Source: Meandrina meandrites (lineage: Eukaryota; Cnidaria; Anthozoa; Scleractinia; Meandrinidae). From it: a stretch of 64,000 nt of DNA. Below are positions 34,090-47,285 of this stretch, piece after piece (the stretch's first letter is position 1; every line of letters starts with the position of its first letter). The notes below the pieces were generated by a model that was given only the letters and a program-made list of their open reading frames with translations, made no database searches and had not been told where the DNA came from. The stretch spans positions 56,448,350-56,512,349 of the forward strand of contig OY855903.1 in assembly GCA_963693305.1 (NCBI GenBank). Reading direction: 5' to 3'. The position numbers were made by a program, and so were the translations under genes.

Positions 34090-37000
34090 GCAGGCATCAG
34101 CATGCAACAGCATTAACACCGACAGTAGCAGCAACAGGCATCGTCAAAAGCAACATAAGCATCATGAATATCGTCAACACCGTACTGACCAGTCGGTGTG
34201 GGTGGTACTTGAGTGGTGACAGGGGGTGGAGGAGCCTGGGTAGTGACGGGCGGTGGAGGAGGAGCTTGAGTAGTAACTGGTGGAGGAGGAGCCTGAGTAG
34301 TAACTGGTGGAGGAGGAGCCTGGGTAGTAACTGGTGGAGGAGGAGCCTGGGTAGTAACTGGTGGAGGAGGAGCCTGGGTAGTAACTGGTGGAGGAGGAGC
34401 CTGGGTAGTAACTGGTGGTGGTGTGTTAGTGACACCATCGAGTTCATTGAACGCGTACTCGGAGTACCGTTGACCACCGATGACGTTGTTTTGGTCCCAC
34501 GACACGTCCCACAGCATTATTCCACCGACAGCTGGCAGATTTTTCACCGACTGCAGAGAGTGATTTTAATACAACAATATTAACAAACTGTGACTCTACT
34601 TATAGAAGTTTATTGTATGTTGCGGCAATTTCGATTGTGAATACGCACCAGAAGGGGTGCATATTCACAGCGGTCAAACGTAAAATCCAACGCCACTTCC
34701 GGTTTTCACTGCCTCGAACTTTGTAAGAGTTTGAAGCCTTTTGTAGGGAGACGTTATAAAAATAGCACTGTGAAAAGAAATTTCTCGCTGGGAGAATCAG
34801 TGGATAACAATTGTCAAATTTCCAATGCATTAGCGGAGTATAAACCTTAACTTTTCAGTGACTTCTTAACTTTCGGCTTTAAAGCGAAAGACGTTTGTAT
34901 GGAGCAGTTTTGGGGAGAACTGCGCACGCGCACGACGTTTGACAGGTGTGTGGGTGCATATACGAGAGAGTATTACCAGAGAGGTGTGTCGGACTACCAT
35001 GTCATATTGCATCATAAGGCTATTCCACTGGAACTTATATTTTATCACGCATGGAAAGCTATTTGTGTTAACTTATGCTATAACTGCTGGTAAAGTTCAT
35101 GGAATTAGAGAAAATATCCAGGAAAGGCTGATTGGATTTCCACTTAAAAGTTCTGTTTTGCCTAATGAGTATAATTATTTCGTGTATTGAAATTGGGTCA
35201 TAAATGCAAATCTTGTGGTAAGTTTGATATCCTTGGCAACTTAGAATATAAGTAAAAGTCTGCTTAGAGCATACCTGGTACATTTTAGTCAGTTCAGCGG
35301 GTGGTCTGTAGTATTGTGCCCCACTAGCGGCCCTTGTAGCAGCAGGCATCCCAATAAAAATCAATGGTCCACTTGGTTTCATTCTCGCTGAAAATGCCAG
35401 CCATTTTTTCAGTGTGTCGGTGAACCACTTCCCAGCTCCGGTGTGGCAGTAGTTATTATAGAATTGTATGTAGAGATGGTCCACGTATTGCCCAGCGTCC
35501 TCCAGACCTTGGAAGTAATCACGTTTTATTATAATTTTAGAAATGGAGATCAAGATGGTCCATTTTTACGACTATTTTGCAGAATACAAAATAGAAGTAC
35601 TGTAGACGAGCGACTTCACTCGCTCGGTTGGTCGGTCGGTCAATCAATCCAACCTTCCTTGGGTCGTAATCTTTTCCTGGCCAATTATACTTCATCATGC
35701 AAAATAGTCGTAGGCTCAAAGAGACCTTTGATTAACGACAATCTCGTCATTATCGTATGAAGTCGTTAACAGTGTTGCTGGCAACTTTCGATGAGATGCT
35801 AGTCCATTCCAAGTAACCCGCCAGCATTTTATAACGTTCTCTTGACTATTTACCTGTACCTATCAGGGGCCTGGGTGGAGAGTCTTAACCACACAATGTC
35901 TCGCCTAACCACACAATACAAATATCCCAGCAAAGGGCTCGGATCCCAATAAATAATAACATTTAGGCCATGACGTTTCCCACTTAAATTAGTAGTAATC
36001 TAATTTTAGTTCACGCGATATACAATCATATGAACTTAAAATTCGTTTCAATTTCAATGTACTTATCAGCTCAAATCAATTTTTGACCCATTCCTTTCTT
36101 CTCGCTTACAAACATGTTAAAAACATCAAATGCTTCTTAAAATTTCATGGGGCCTTCCATTGCACTCTTTTGACGGCATTTAAGATTACACAACTACCTG
36201 CCAGAGATTAATAGAGAATAGTTCCTTGTTACTTCTCCCGTAGTAACTCACTGATACTTTAAGTTTCAAGGATTGCGCACTGGAGCGTGGCGCTATCCTA
36301 GGAACGCGACTGGTACATTTACCCATTATTCTTAGTTAATTTCGATCTTTTGTTAGTACAGGGGCAAATTTTTCAAGATTTCCGTTGTTCCTATTGGCTG
36401 TGTTAGTTTCGCAAAGTAAAGTGGTAAAATATACAGCCGTCTTTTTTTTCTTTAGTTTGTACCGGCCTTACTTGATTCAGAAGGTAGTGCTTAAAAGTAT
36501 TAATGGTTTTAAAGAGAAATACATCCAGGTTATAAAGAAGGGGTACGCAAATATTGGTCATTTCTCAGTGTCTTTTGTACTCTTTTTACTCTTTTACTCT
36601 TTTTATTGCATGTGCCAACAAGATTGTAGTCTATTTTCTTGATTTTATTAATTTTACTAATTTTATACTTGTTATTATTTATAGTTAGGTATTTTTAAAT
36701 TATTGTAATTTATATTACGACTGTAAAGTGTAATTTATATTTCAGTTGTTTAGGCGAGGGCCACAGGTTTATCAGTCTATGACTGTAAAGTATTTTCCCT
36801 CATTAAATAAAGTTACTTACTTACTTCCTTAATTACTGATTTAAGTTGCCAATTGTGATTAATCAAAGGGCTCTGTGAGCCACGACTGAATTTTTCACCA
36901 AGTTTTGCGTTTGATTTACATAGTTTAGTTATATGAGCAGCAGGTGTTTTTAATACTTCTTTAGTGCAATTAAAGCAGAAACGAGGAAACTTCCGTGAGA

Positions 37001-40000
37001 ATTGAATGAAACGTGTTCATTACAACGTCGATCACCTTGTCTATCTTATTGATCTATGTTTTTTTTTTGCCAATTGATAAGCAATGTCGTCAGATTGGCA
37101 AAGTGGTATGATTCCGAATTTGTAAGCGCTAGTTTGCGGGATCGCCTCCCGGTGGGGGCAAGTGAGTTTTTTTTTTTCTTTTCTTTTTTCCCCCCAGGTG
37201 CTACTACAGGCTTTATTGTTTCCCTTTTTCCTTTTTTTTTTCTTTTCCTTATTCCCTGAGGTGCTAATATATAAATGCCTTGTTTGTTATTTCGCTCTGT
37301 ATATATGCATTGGGAAATAGAAGCATTGAAGCCATGAAGTAATTTAATTATATTGCGACATTTACCTTCAGGTAAAACATGTGATTCATAATATTCATAC
37401 ATCTGAAAAGCTTTTAATTTTTTTTGCAAACACGAAACCACGCACACGATTTTAGCCAACGCTCTGGTTTCAAAACATCAATCGATTGTTCACCCACTGA
37501 CTTTGTACGTCAAACCGATTTAATTTTCGTGTGCTCGTACGACGCCAGCTAGACAGGAAAGAGAAAGATCAGTACCTCGCTATATGCGGCTTTCAATGTC
37601 CACTTTTTCGGCGGTCGTCCACAGTATTGTCAGCCGCGTTTTGTTTCTTTGTCTTTTGTTTTCTCTTTAAATGCGCATTTAAATTCTAATAAATTGGCCT
37701 CTAGAACACATCTTGCTGCTATCCACTGGTCAGCGGAATTGCAAAAAATGTTTACAGGCCATCGACCAACCAACCAACCGTGTGAGTGAATCTGCTGCTA
37801 GCTACGATACGACTGAATTTAAAAAGGGAGAATAGCCACAGGATCAACACCAGTAGAAGAAGTTTTCTTTCTTTGAGATCTATAAACTTATGAAAGTGTT
37901 ATAGCTTGTATTTAATCCCAGAATTGTTATATTTTCAGCCAATTATATGTATACACACAGGTCGAACCGAAGTGTCGTCAATATCAACATGGGAAAGTAA
38001 AGCTGTTTGCATAAAACCAGAAGTCTTTAAAGAGAAGTTTCGGTGTTGCGAAAACACTAGACAGTTGAGAATATTATGATTGTCGCAAAGTTTCGGTCTA
38101 GTGTTTTGGAACACCAATTACCTACCGACAGCTCGAAACGTCTTGGGCTGCCTCTGCGGATTTCAGCTGACAAATGACGCATTTTTTACTGACTGGTTAA
38201 ATCTGATAGTTTGTTTACTGCCGGATAGATGATAGCTGTAGAAATGCCGAATTGAAAATCAAGCTGATAACTCCCACACGTCCATCGAGAATCTCAATAC
38301 AGTTAAAACTGTCTGTACACCAAGGTATTGGCGACAACAAGTTCCTTGTAAGGAACTTTAGAGGCTCGCCACTGGTAACTGCTCCTATAGCTATTTTACA
38401 TTGTACATTGTTACCTACCAGATCCTATAGCTATTTTGCATTTTATCATTCATTGTACATTGTTACCTACCAGATCCAGGCTTCTCAGGTCCCAAGTGGT
38501 AATCGGGGTATGGACACTGAGGTGCGCCCGTGATCAGGTAATCCTTTGACGGATCGTTATCCATGAGCATGCGCAGTTCCTTTATAAACTCGGGGTAGTT
38601 TCCGGGACGACCTCCCTCGATATCCAGGTCAATACCGTCAATGATAGCCCTAGTAAAAACCGCTGCGATACAAATTAGCAGAGAAACATAATATTTTCGT
38701 TTCAGCCTCGTTTCGTTTACCAGCGTGGCCTATTATATTCGTGTTCTCACTATGAATATTGTAGTCCCTTTATTGACTTCTGAAACATGCTTGCTGTTTA
38801 TCATTAACATTTAAAAACGTTGTTTACTATGCAAAATACCGCGTAATGAATTTAAAAGTATTAAGGGCGTTATATGGCAAAAGCGACTTAAATCTCCGTA
38901 GTTATGCGTTAGTGGGCTGTTGACATTATGTGCTGAATGCACTTGCATTTTCTTTTCTCTCTGTCATTTTTAGTGATGGATCCAAAGGGAGGGGGGACGA
39001 GATAGACAAGTAAATATGCTCTCTTTCTTGCACACCAAAAGTGAAAGGAAGACGTATGACGAAGACTGGGTACCTCAGGACTTGTGTTTTGCCGCCAAAA
39101 GTGGCAGGGAAAGGGAGGGGGAAGGGGGAAATTTTGCTCCCAGCGACGCTTTCCTCGATCCGCCGCTACTTCCATTCCATGTTGTTGAAAATAAAACAAC
39201 AACTGACTCCAAACATACTTTCCAAAAGGTCTTATATCAGCATAGCCACTTCCTCCCAGAAACAGATCATAGAGAGTGTGCGCAAATTCTTTGGCCTTGT
39301 CAGTACTGGGCAGAGTGCCATCACCCGTTGCTCCACCAATGGACATCAAAACTTTCTTTCCTCTTTTCTGGCATTCCTTTATTCCTTCCTCGATTTTGGG
39401 ACATCGAAGGAGGAATGGATATTCCTGGGAAACTGGAGTCTCACAGTGGTAGGCAAAGTTGAGCGCAGGCATTCCTTTTAAGAGATAAAAACGCCTATAA
39501 ATAAATGTGATCCAATTTTGACGAATCGTAATTACATTTAGCTGTTGTAAACGTTTCTAGTTTTAGACAACTTAGAAATCACTTAGAAATTCAAACCCAA
39601 TCATGTGTAGGTGGATATCTCCAGGCAACCAAGAAAGTACAACTTAACGCTAATAAAAAAAATCAGGACATCAGACAAGGGTACTTAACAATTCAACCAT
39701 ACGCTTATGGTCTGCACTCTTTTAACCGTGGAAATAACGTCACAAAATAACTTATGTTGAACAGATTAAGTAAATGGTTTATTTCGACCGCTGCAAAACG
39801 TTGGACGTTATTTAGCTTTATTTCTATGGTCTGTTTGTTGGAGTTTTTTTTGAATATTGAGAATTTTACTGGGAAATTAATAAAGACATTTAGGGCGAGA
39901 TTCTGCTATCATGACAGGGGGAAAGATCCCTGCCATCACTCATTATGTTCGTGATCTTAACCATAAAGTGTGTGAAAACTATGTAAGTTAATGGAAATTT

Positions 40001-40503
40001 AGCCTTGCCTGGAAAGTAATGCTTCTCAATATTCTTTTTTTAAATTTAACTACATCAATACCTTTTTGTCTTTGATCAAAGAACACTATAAGGAAAGACA
40101 CGGCAAGGATGTCGTACTTTGTTGCTCGGCACACTTCGACCAGCGGTCTCTCGTAGTTTGCCGGGCCATTAGCAGGTCCAGCTCCGTTCTGTCCCCAGTA
40201 CCCCACCAATAACTGACGGCCGGAATAGCTTGAGCGTGGCACTAGAGAGAATGGAAAAAGTAAATTCAAGATACGTCAGTGTTCAATCAGCTTTGCAAAT
40301 ACATGCAGAGTAGAGAAAATCCTTGAAAAAAACTCTGATCCGGATAAACTGGCCGACAAAAACGTAATACCAGGATGTTTAAAGAAGTAACAATGAGCGA
40401 ATACAATGTCGTCACACAATCTTCAAAAGACGTTACCTCTTAAGGCGCAAGCTATTCCGCATGTAAAAAGGAAAATCACGACACGATAAGAAGCAGAACC
40501 CAT
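33537..40503 (-). CDS. Chitinase C: secreted class III GH18 chitinase with chitin-binding domain
   Basis: Seven minus-strand exons: 40437-40503, 40062-40241, 39219-39474, 38471-38649, 35275-35507, 34190-34550, 33537-33709; phases agree and give 482 residues. The enzyme should hydrolyse beta-1,4 chitin links outside the cell. Exon 1 is a signal peptide from MGSASYR; an upstream ATG at 40617 was rejected because the paralogues start here. Exon 2 has the VGYWGQNGAG strand, exon 3 the MSIGGATGDG strand, exon 4 the catalytic DGIDLDIE motif (DxxDxDxE) and GAPQCPYPD, exon 5 DHLYIQFYNN, and exon 6 the IMLWDVSWDQN strand. These mark the hevamine-like class III branch. Exon 6 then holds eight VTTQ units of a nine-residue Pro/Thr repeat. 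Exon 7 is a six-cysteine ChtBD2/CBM14 domain. The exon 6 donor is GTCAGT, weaker than GTAAGT in copy B. Confidence 0.9.
33720..34160. repeat. CAA/CAT/CAG trinucleotide-rich low-complexity tract
   Basis: The tract is built of AAC and ATC triplets with a pure CAG run of about nine units at 34061-34088. It sits in the last intron of chitinase C, beside the exon 6 donor. It creates long but meaningless ORFs on both strands. Confidence 0.85.
36481..36827 (+). mobile_element. LINE 3' end, uninterrupted copy
   Basis: It matches the split copy at 25317-27917 and ends in TTAAATAAAGTTACTTACTTACTT, a short tandem tail like those on L2/CR1-type elements. It has no coding remnant. It lies in intron 4 of chitinase C. 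Confidence 0.6.
37082..37200 (+). repeat. Possible tRNA-derived SINE fragment
   Basis: A tRNA-like stretch carries ATTGGCAAAGTGGTATGATTCC (box-A-like) and GGGATCGCCTCCCGG (box-B-like) about 45 bases apart, followed by a long T/C-rich tail. I did not confirm a cloverleaf. It is in intron 4 of chitinase C. Confidence 0.3.
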
Positions 40504-40586
40504 CCTTACAAAGATACTACTACAGTGACGAGGAACTCCAAATATTCCAATTTTTAGTTGGTTCTGCTGTTTCCAGTTTCTCAACG

Positions 40587-40620
40587 TGTCACTCAAAAAG
40601 ACCAGCTGTACAAACAACAG
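40587..40620 (-). promoter_or_regulatory. Conserved block upstream of chitinase C
   Basis: This 34-base block lies 84-117 bases above the ATG and matches the one upstream of chitinase B at 47372-47404 almost base for base (core CAGCTGT.CAAACA on the plus strand), while DNA beyond it is less alike. It may be the core promoter or 5' leader, or simply shared by duplication. Confidence 0.4.
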
Positions 40621-42592
40621 TTACTGTGTTTACTTGGAAACGGGCGCGCGTAAAAGTTCTTCAAACAAAGTTTGATGTTAATGCTATTACGAATGAATGA
40701 GATGTTTTATGTTTTGCTGTATGACTGTTTCAGGCCTTAACAAAAAGTCATTGAAAAGTAAATGTTTTTTTACTGGGTGTTAGAGCCTGAATAAATAATT
40801 GCCGAAGGAGTCATGCATGCCGGTACGTTTTACGAATGAAACGCTATGTTTTTTATTCATTATAGCACGGTTCTCCCATTATCGCTTTGACGGTGGTCTC
40901 GTGCAATTTAAAAATGCAATCATAGCTGCATAATTAAATGTTTCATAAACGTTTGATAATTTTTTCTCAAACTCATTTATACGGCACCCAACGGAAATCA
41001 GAACCGTGGAGGTAAAAATCTGATCTTAATTAGAATAGATTTTTATAATTCTATTTGTCCGCTTTCTCCGTACTTTTAGTTACAGTTGAAAAGATATATC
41101 AAGCACTTGAGAGAGTGTTTCATCACATTTCCCAGTACCTCGACGTTACACAAAAATGCTCCGCTGCGAGTCTTATTTTCGACTCTTTTCTCGGTGTTTG
41201 GAAAAACGTTATGACAAACTCTCTCTCGTGTTTGATATATTGCTTAATGCTTTTTTCAAATCTTAATAAAACTCCAGGAACTTTCGCTTGATCAGGGTAG
41301 TTGTTTTAGGAGTTTGTCTCATTGTTTGTCCTTATGTTAGTAACCCTCATGCAATTTCATGAAAAAAAAAACACAATTGAAATCCTCCGGAGAACTGTTT
41401 TGAGAGGACCCAGCTGTTTTATGTTTGCAATGCTGTATTTGGTGATTGTGAGCGTAGAGCTTAGGACTTGAGCAACAACGCATAACCTTTTAAGCCGGAG
41501 CCAAATAAAAAGGTCTGAAAACAGTGAACAGTGTGGGAAACGTTTTGTGTGTCTATCTTCGGATGATTTCACTGATCGACCACTACCTTTAGGGAGTGTT
41601 CATTATTTATGGTAGGTAAGGAGAGTCGTTAAATCATGGTGCAGGGCACAAAATTTGAAGTGTGTCCTTGAGGGGTCATAAGAGTTTTAAGATAGTTAAT
41701 GACAGTTTTCTCATTTCGTCTGGAACCAAATGCTATGACGGCTATTTAATTTGAAAACTTCATTGAAATGCCATCAAAGAGCCTTTTCATAACAAGCAGA
41801 AAGACCATGGTCCAAATCGTAAATATTCAACTTGAATATCTTGGGATATTCATCTTGATGCCCCCGACGAAATCAGTTAATTTAGGCAGCGATATGCCCA
41901 TAGAGAGCTACGATAACCACTTACAGAACCTGAACTGACCAGAGGCAAGGAAAGACAAGAAAAAGCAAGAGCATTTCCGGACATTTAAGGTGGCCCTGAA
42001 AGCGCTCCGGAATTTTTTTTAACTTTGCAAAGAGAAGCATCTTAGCATGCCAATCATTATTCAATAATAAAAAAATTGGGGTAATTAGACTCGCTTTGAG
42101 TTATGAGCACTTAAAGGGGAAAATTAAGAGTTTTTTAACAGGCAAAACTGTTGGTATAGTAACCAGTGACATCATGAAAATGACCACAACTTATTCAAAA
42201 ATGATTGGGAGTTTGTTTGATATCATCATTGTAGCAGCAACTGATAAAGATTTGTAGAACTGACCCATAAAAGTTTAAGAGCTGAAAAGTGTTGGTGCCA
42301 GCCTCCTTAAACCTCTTCAAATTACACTAAAAGTCACTGCCCTTACTTCGCAATACAATAATACGTTAACAATCCTTAATGATGCGAAACTTTGGCTTTG
42401 AAAACCGAGTACACTAGCCAGCGAGTTGAAATGGATTCTGATTGGTTAACGAAGATTTATCGATCGATTTTGGCAGAACAACTTTGTTGCAAAATCGAGA
42501 TATGGCGTGCAAACTAGGTGCGGGCTTTTCTTCAGCTCGCAATTAGTAGCGAAGAAAGAAAAAACCAATGTGCCTTCATTGAATCTATGTGC

Positions 42593-42598
42593 TTTATT
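42593..42598 (-). terminator. Polyadenylation signal of chitinase B
   Basis: AATAAA on the minus strand, about 48 bases past the TAA stop. Confidence 0.55.
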
Positions 42599-42645
42599 AT
42601 TGTGTGCTTTATAATAAAACCCTTGTTACATGCGTGCTATTCTAT

Positions 42646-42981
42646 TTATGAACACTGCACGTTTTGTGGCCAATCACATACTTTAGTTTTGGGATTGAAC
42701 GAAAGTCCTGGCGGACAGCTTCCACGAAATTCCTGGCCGGCATGGCACTGAATAAATTTGGAGCAATCACTGGCGTCTGGATATGTACCGTCAGGAGCAT
42801 TTGCACAGGAAAAAGAGCCTAGAATAAGAAGAAAAATAACACCAACATGAATCAAATATAATCAGGATTGTTATAAAAGGAATCTTATTCTTTGATAGAA
42901 AAATAAAGTAGTTAAACCAATGTAGGAATATTTAACAATTAGACCCGTAGCCCGCAAGGCGAAGCCGAATGGGCTATTGAC

Positions 42982-43015
<34 letters not shown>

Positions 43016-43158
43016 TAGTATCACCCAACTAGTCGGACAGAAAAAACAATAATAAAGTTAGCAAATGCGAGTTGAAGAAAGATTTATTTGGGAATAAAAC
43101 GAAGAAAGCGTCACGAATTTCGCTACTCGATGACTATTACTAATAGTCCTCTAGTAGC

Positions 43159-43196
<38 letters not shown>

Positions 43197-44367
43197 GTTG
43201 GGTGATACTAACTAAAATTAGTGCGCATACTATAGATAAGATTGAAATTAAAACATGATTAAAATACTTAAAATACTTAAAAATGAGTTCTTGTGAGAAC
43301 GCTTATATGAAATTGTCTCCAGCAAACCTTTAAAGAGCCCATGGAGCTTTCATGTATTATTTCGTTCGAAAGTGCGTTCTAGGAATTGGGAGCAGAATAA
43401 GAAAATGCTCGCTGTCTATAAGAAACGCTGTCTCTGTTGTGGGGATCTTCAGGAGGTGGTAGGAAGTAGCCTGAGGGGAGCGGGACGGCTGAACACAGTC
43501 TAGTAGGTAGAGGAGCGTAGATTCCGAGGTGGATGGTAAACTTTTACAAGAGATGAGGGATAAGCAGGAGGTAGTCCATGAAGGGTAGGTAGGGACGGGT
43601 AGGTGATGATAAGTATTTTGAATATTGTACGTGATTCGATAGGAAGCGAGCGTCAGTTTTGAAGTGTTGGCGTGAATTGTCCATGAGGTTCATTCCAGTG
43701 ACAAGACGTGCTGCAGTGCTTTGAGTACGTTGTAGTTTATCTTTTGCCCTAGGAACAAGGTCGGCTATGAACCACACAAACGCTTTTGGTGTAAGTGTGC
43801 AATTGGGGTTTTTTAATTTATTAATGTATTGATTTGCGTAGTTTTTACTTCAATTAAAATGTGCTTTATAAAAAGAAATGAAAGGTTGCGACACTTACCA
43901 GTCGGTGTTGGTGGTGCTTGGGTTGTCACTGGTGGAGGCTTGGTAGTAACTGGTGGAGGGGGAGCCTGGGTAGTAACTGGTGGAGGCGGAGCCTGGGTAG
44001 TAACTGGTGGAGGAGCTCCAGTGGGAGGTAGAGTGACACCACCGAGTTCTTTGAACGCGTACTCGGAGTACCGCTGACCACCGATGACGTTGTTTTGGTC
44101 CCAGGACACGTCCCACAGCATTATTCCACCGACACCTGGCAGATCTTTAACTGACTGTAGAAGAAATTTAAGACATTAAGGAAATTAAAATTTTGTCTTA
44201 TAATTTCGTTATAGCGGCAGTAGTTGGTTGTGTTGGTCGCGAGGGGGCTGGGTTGAGGGAAGGGTAAGATACAAAACGTCCTTTTTGAGACGTTAAGTTA
44301 GCTTCTACTTTGGCATCGAAATTAATATTATAACTAATAATAATAATTATGATTAATATTATAAATG

Positions 44368-44419
<52 letters not shown>

Positions 44420-47285
44420 TATTAATTAACATTGTAACTAATTTTTTGCCCGCGCTTTGCGCTTTGCTTTATTTAGTTGACGTGAGCGTTTTGTTCGTAC
44501 TAAACGGTTTACATTCTGGTTGCGTTGTTAAGCTGTTTTCTCTATAAATATGTATTGTCAGTAACTGTGCTCAAATCGTGGGTGGCTCCTCCTAAAATGT
44601 TCTGCAATTGGTATAGGATTTAATGGAGCCGAAACCAGTTGCAGGAATGCACGCATTTTAGGTATCCAATTGATGAACGGTTTCGGCGATTAGACTGTTC
44701 GTGGTCTGTCCCCTTAGAGTTAAAGAAATGAACTAAAGAAATTGTGTTAATAATAAATAAATAAATAAATAAATAAATAAACAATTTGAAAGCACTTGAA
44801 ACATGATTCAAATTATTAAAATTTAAATTTAAACTGGTACCTTTGGCTGTTATACTTCACAATAACTCCATTTGCGGTTTTTACCTTGAATATCCCTCCT
44901 TTTCCCCTTAACATGTTTAGACCGCATACCTGGTACAATGATTTTAACTCAGCCGGTGGCCTGTAGTAGTGCGCTCCACTCGCGCCCTTTGTAGCCGCAG
45001 GCATCCCAATAAAAATCAAGGGCCCGCTTGGTTTCGTTTTCGCTGAAAATTCCAGCCATTGATTCAAAGTGCTCCTGAACCAGTCTCCAGCTCCAGTGTG
45101 GCAGTAGTTGTTATAGAACTGTATGTAGAGATGATCCACGTGTTGCCCAGCATCCCCCAATCCTAGAAAGCAACATTATATAAATTAACGTTTCGATGAC
45201 GTTATGACAATGATTAAAAACAACTTGATATTTATAAAAGGATCACTGCAAGGAAAAGAGATGAAATGCGACAAAAAACAAATCTAAGTTGAATGCTGTT
45301 TACGTTTCTGTTGAATCCGTTTTCCTTGCCGGGAGGATGCGTTTGTCGTTTTTAATCAGTAAAGATTATTACTGATCCAGGTCTACAAAAGAACCGGCAA
45401 TCCTCGATTTATTGGAGACTTAAAACAGCTTAGATTGGTAACAGTGTTAAGTCTGTTTTACATGAAGCACACGTGAACTCTGATAAAGCATCTGGATAAT
45501 ATCCAATAAATAATCGTGCATGGTTACCTACCAGTTCCAGGTCCCGGTCCCAAGTGGTGGTCTGGGTATGGACACTGAGGTGCGCCAGTGATCAGGTAAG
45601 CCTTTGACTGATCGTTATCCATGAGCGTGCGCAGTTCCGTTATAAACTCTGGGTAGTTTCCGGGACGACCACCCTCGATATCCAGGTCAATACCATCCAT
45701 GACGGCGCTAAAAATATAAAATAACAAGGTAGTCATCAAGAGAAAATGGCTGCAAATCCCTCGGAGTTACCGACGGTTCTTATGTCTTTGGTAACAATAA
45801 CAAAAATACACTTCCCAATAGGTCTTATATTGTAGAACCACTACGTTTAATCATTTTGCCCTACCTTCCAAATGGTCGAATGTTCTGATATCTGCTTCCT
45901 CCCAAAAACAAATCGTACAGAGTGCGTGCAAATTCTCTGGCCTTGTCAGGACGTGGCAGAGTGCCATCACCCGTCGCTCCACCAATCGACATTATGACTT
46001 TCTTTCCTCCTTTCTGGCATTCCTGTATTCCTTTCTCGATTTCGGGACATCGAAGGAGGAATGGATATTCGTTTGAAACTGGAGTTTCGCAGTGGTAGGC
46101 GAAATTGAGCTCAGGCATCCCTTTTAAAAATTGAAAACACTTATTAATAAATACGATTTAATCTAAAGAAACGTTCTAATATTTAGGTTGTTTCTTTAGA
46201 CAGCAAAAAACGTAGCATTTAGCATTTAAAACCTAACCGTGTACAGGTGTACATCTGCAGGGGTGAAGTAAGCTTGCTGACGTAAATAAAACTCAGGAAA
46301 TCAAAAGATGTTTCTTAACAATTTAACCAAAAACAATTTTAGAAAAAAAAAATAAGCTATGGCCACGAAGTTTTTTTTTCCAAGGTGACCTGTAAATGAC
46401 ACAGCACCTTTAAAAGTGTAAGCGCATCATTACCTTTGTTTCTTTGACTAAAGAACACTGTGACGAAGGACACAGCAAGGATGTCGTACTTCGTTGTCCT
46501 GCACACCTCGACCAGCGGTTTCTCGTAGTTTGCCGGGCCATGAGCAGGTCCCGCTCCGTTTTGTCCCCAGTACCCCACTAGCAGCTGACGTCCAGAATAC
46601 GTTGAGCGTGGCACTATGGAAAATAGAACAAGTAAATTTGCAGCTGACACTGAAGTTGATGGGGGAACACGATACCAGCTGAGAGCAAGATCCTGTCATA
46701 CATTATGTATGAGTACGTTGTCGCTAAGCAACGTGACGTGTTCTAACTTGCGTCATGCTGGCGTGCCAGTGTGCGCTACTTTTGAATAAACGACAAACAT
46801 CGTAAAATGTTAGAGCAATTTAACAAAGATTTGCTAAAGCAGAAAACAATGCAGGCGAACTTCTTAATACGGACACCTCCACAAAACGTTCGCCTCGTTA
46901 TACAGTAACAGACAGTTGGTCCCAGAGAAAACAGAATTCATATTTTTCTTCCTCTATGGCTCTGCCCCTTGGTGTTCATATTGAAGAGATTCGATTTTTT
47001 AAAGGGTTTCAAGAGTATCTCTAGAGATAAATAATGTGCCACTTGATGATTGTAACATGTAACTTGATAGAAAATACATTGTTGTAACTGCAGAAATTAA
47101 TGTCAAGAAGAATACCCTCATCACAACCTCAAAGAAAAAAGAATCAATTGATAAAAGGAAGAAATAAGCAAAGTGAATGATGCAATTAAAAAGCTGAGTT
47201 GAACCAAGGCCTCGTTACCTCTTAAGGCCCAAGCTACTCCACACGTAAAAAGGAAAATCGCGGCAAGATGAAGAGTCGAACCCAT
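42646..47285 (-). CDS. Chitinase B: secreted class III GH18 chitinase with chitin-binding domain
   Basis: Seven minus-strand exons: 47219-47285, 46434-46613, 45865-46120, 45532-45707, 44930-45162, 43899-44154, 42646-42818; they total 1341 bases, 446 residues. The signal peptide begins MGSTLHLAAIF. The GH18 barrel shows VGYWGQNGAG, the MSIGGATGDG strand, the catalytic DGIDLDIEGG (DxxDxDxE) at the start of exon 4, APQCPYPD, HLYIQFYNNYCHTG and IMLWDVSWDQN. A short Pro/Thr linker (four VTT units) leads to a six-cysteine ChtBD2/CBM14 domain ending CDWPQNVQCS. Exon sizes and phases 1, 1, 2, 1, 0, 1 match copy C; exons 1, 2, 3, 5 and 7 are the same length. This is the clearest intact copy. It should cut chitin outside the cell, in digestion, remodelling or defence; which one cannot be read from the sequence. 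Confidence 0.92.
42935..43215. repeat. Palindromic repeat cluster in the last intron of chitinase B
   Basis: CAATTAGACCC and GGGTCTAATTG bound an imperfect palindrome at 42939-43013. TAGTATCACCCAACTAGT at about 43017-43034 is inverted near 43192-43209. Together they look like a small MITE with TIR word ACCCAACTAGT. Confidence 0.55.
44355..44420. repeat. (TAA)n microsatellite
   Basis: About 17-19 TAA units on the plus strand in intron 5 of chitinase B. A short (AAAT)n run lies at about 44754-44780 in the same intron. Confidence 0.9.

Larger units (their letters stand above)
40504..42645. other. Intergenic stretch between chitinases B and C
   Basis: No gene or clear element is seen apart from the promoter block. 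An AATAAA signal on the minus strand at 42593-42598, about 50 bases after the chitinase B stop, fits polyadenylation of that gene. ORFs at 41055-41572 have no domain. Confidence 0.5.

Noticed and set aside
34041..34583. Long plus-strand ORF of 180 codons opposite the chitinase C linker
   Set aside because: It is the antisense shadow of the Pro/Thr repeat exon and of the CAG-rich intron tract.
40437..40617. Start of chitinase C at the upstream ATG (40617)
   Set aside because: It would put a charged stretch before the signal peptide, and copy B and copy A start at the position matching 40503.
43544..43777. Minus-strand ORF with a KLQRTQSTAARLVTG stretch, like a LINE C-terminus
   Set aside because: Only this one short word fits; the rest of the frame does not continue the LINE pattern, and there is no tail. 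It may be an old remnant, but I cannot support it.
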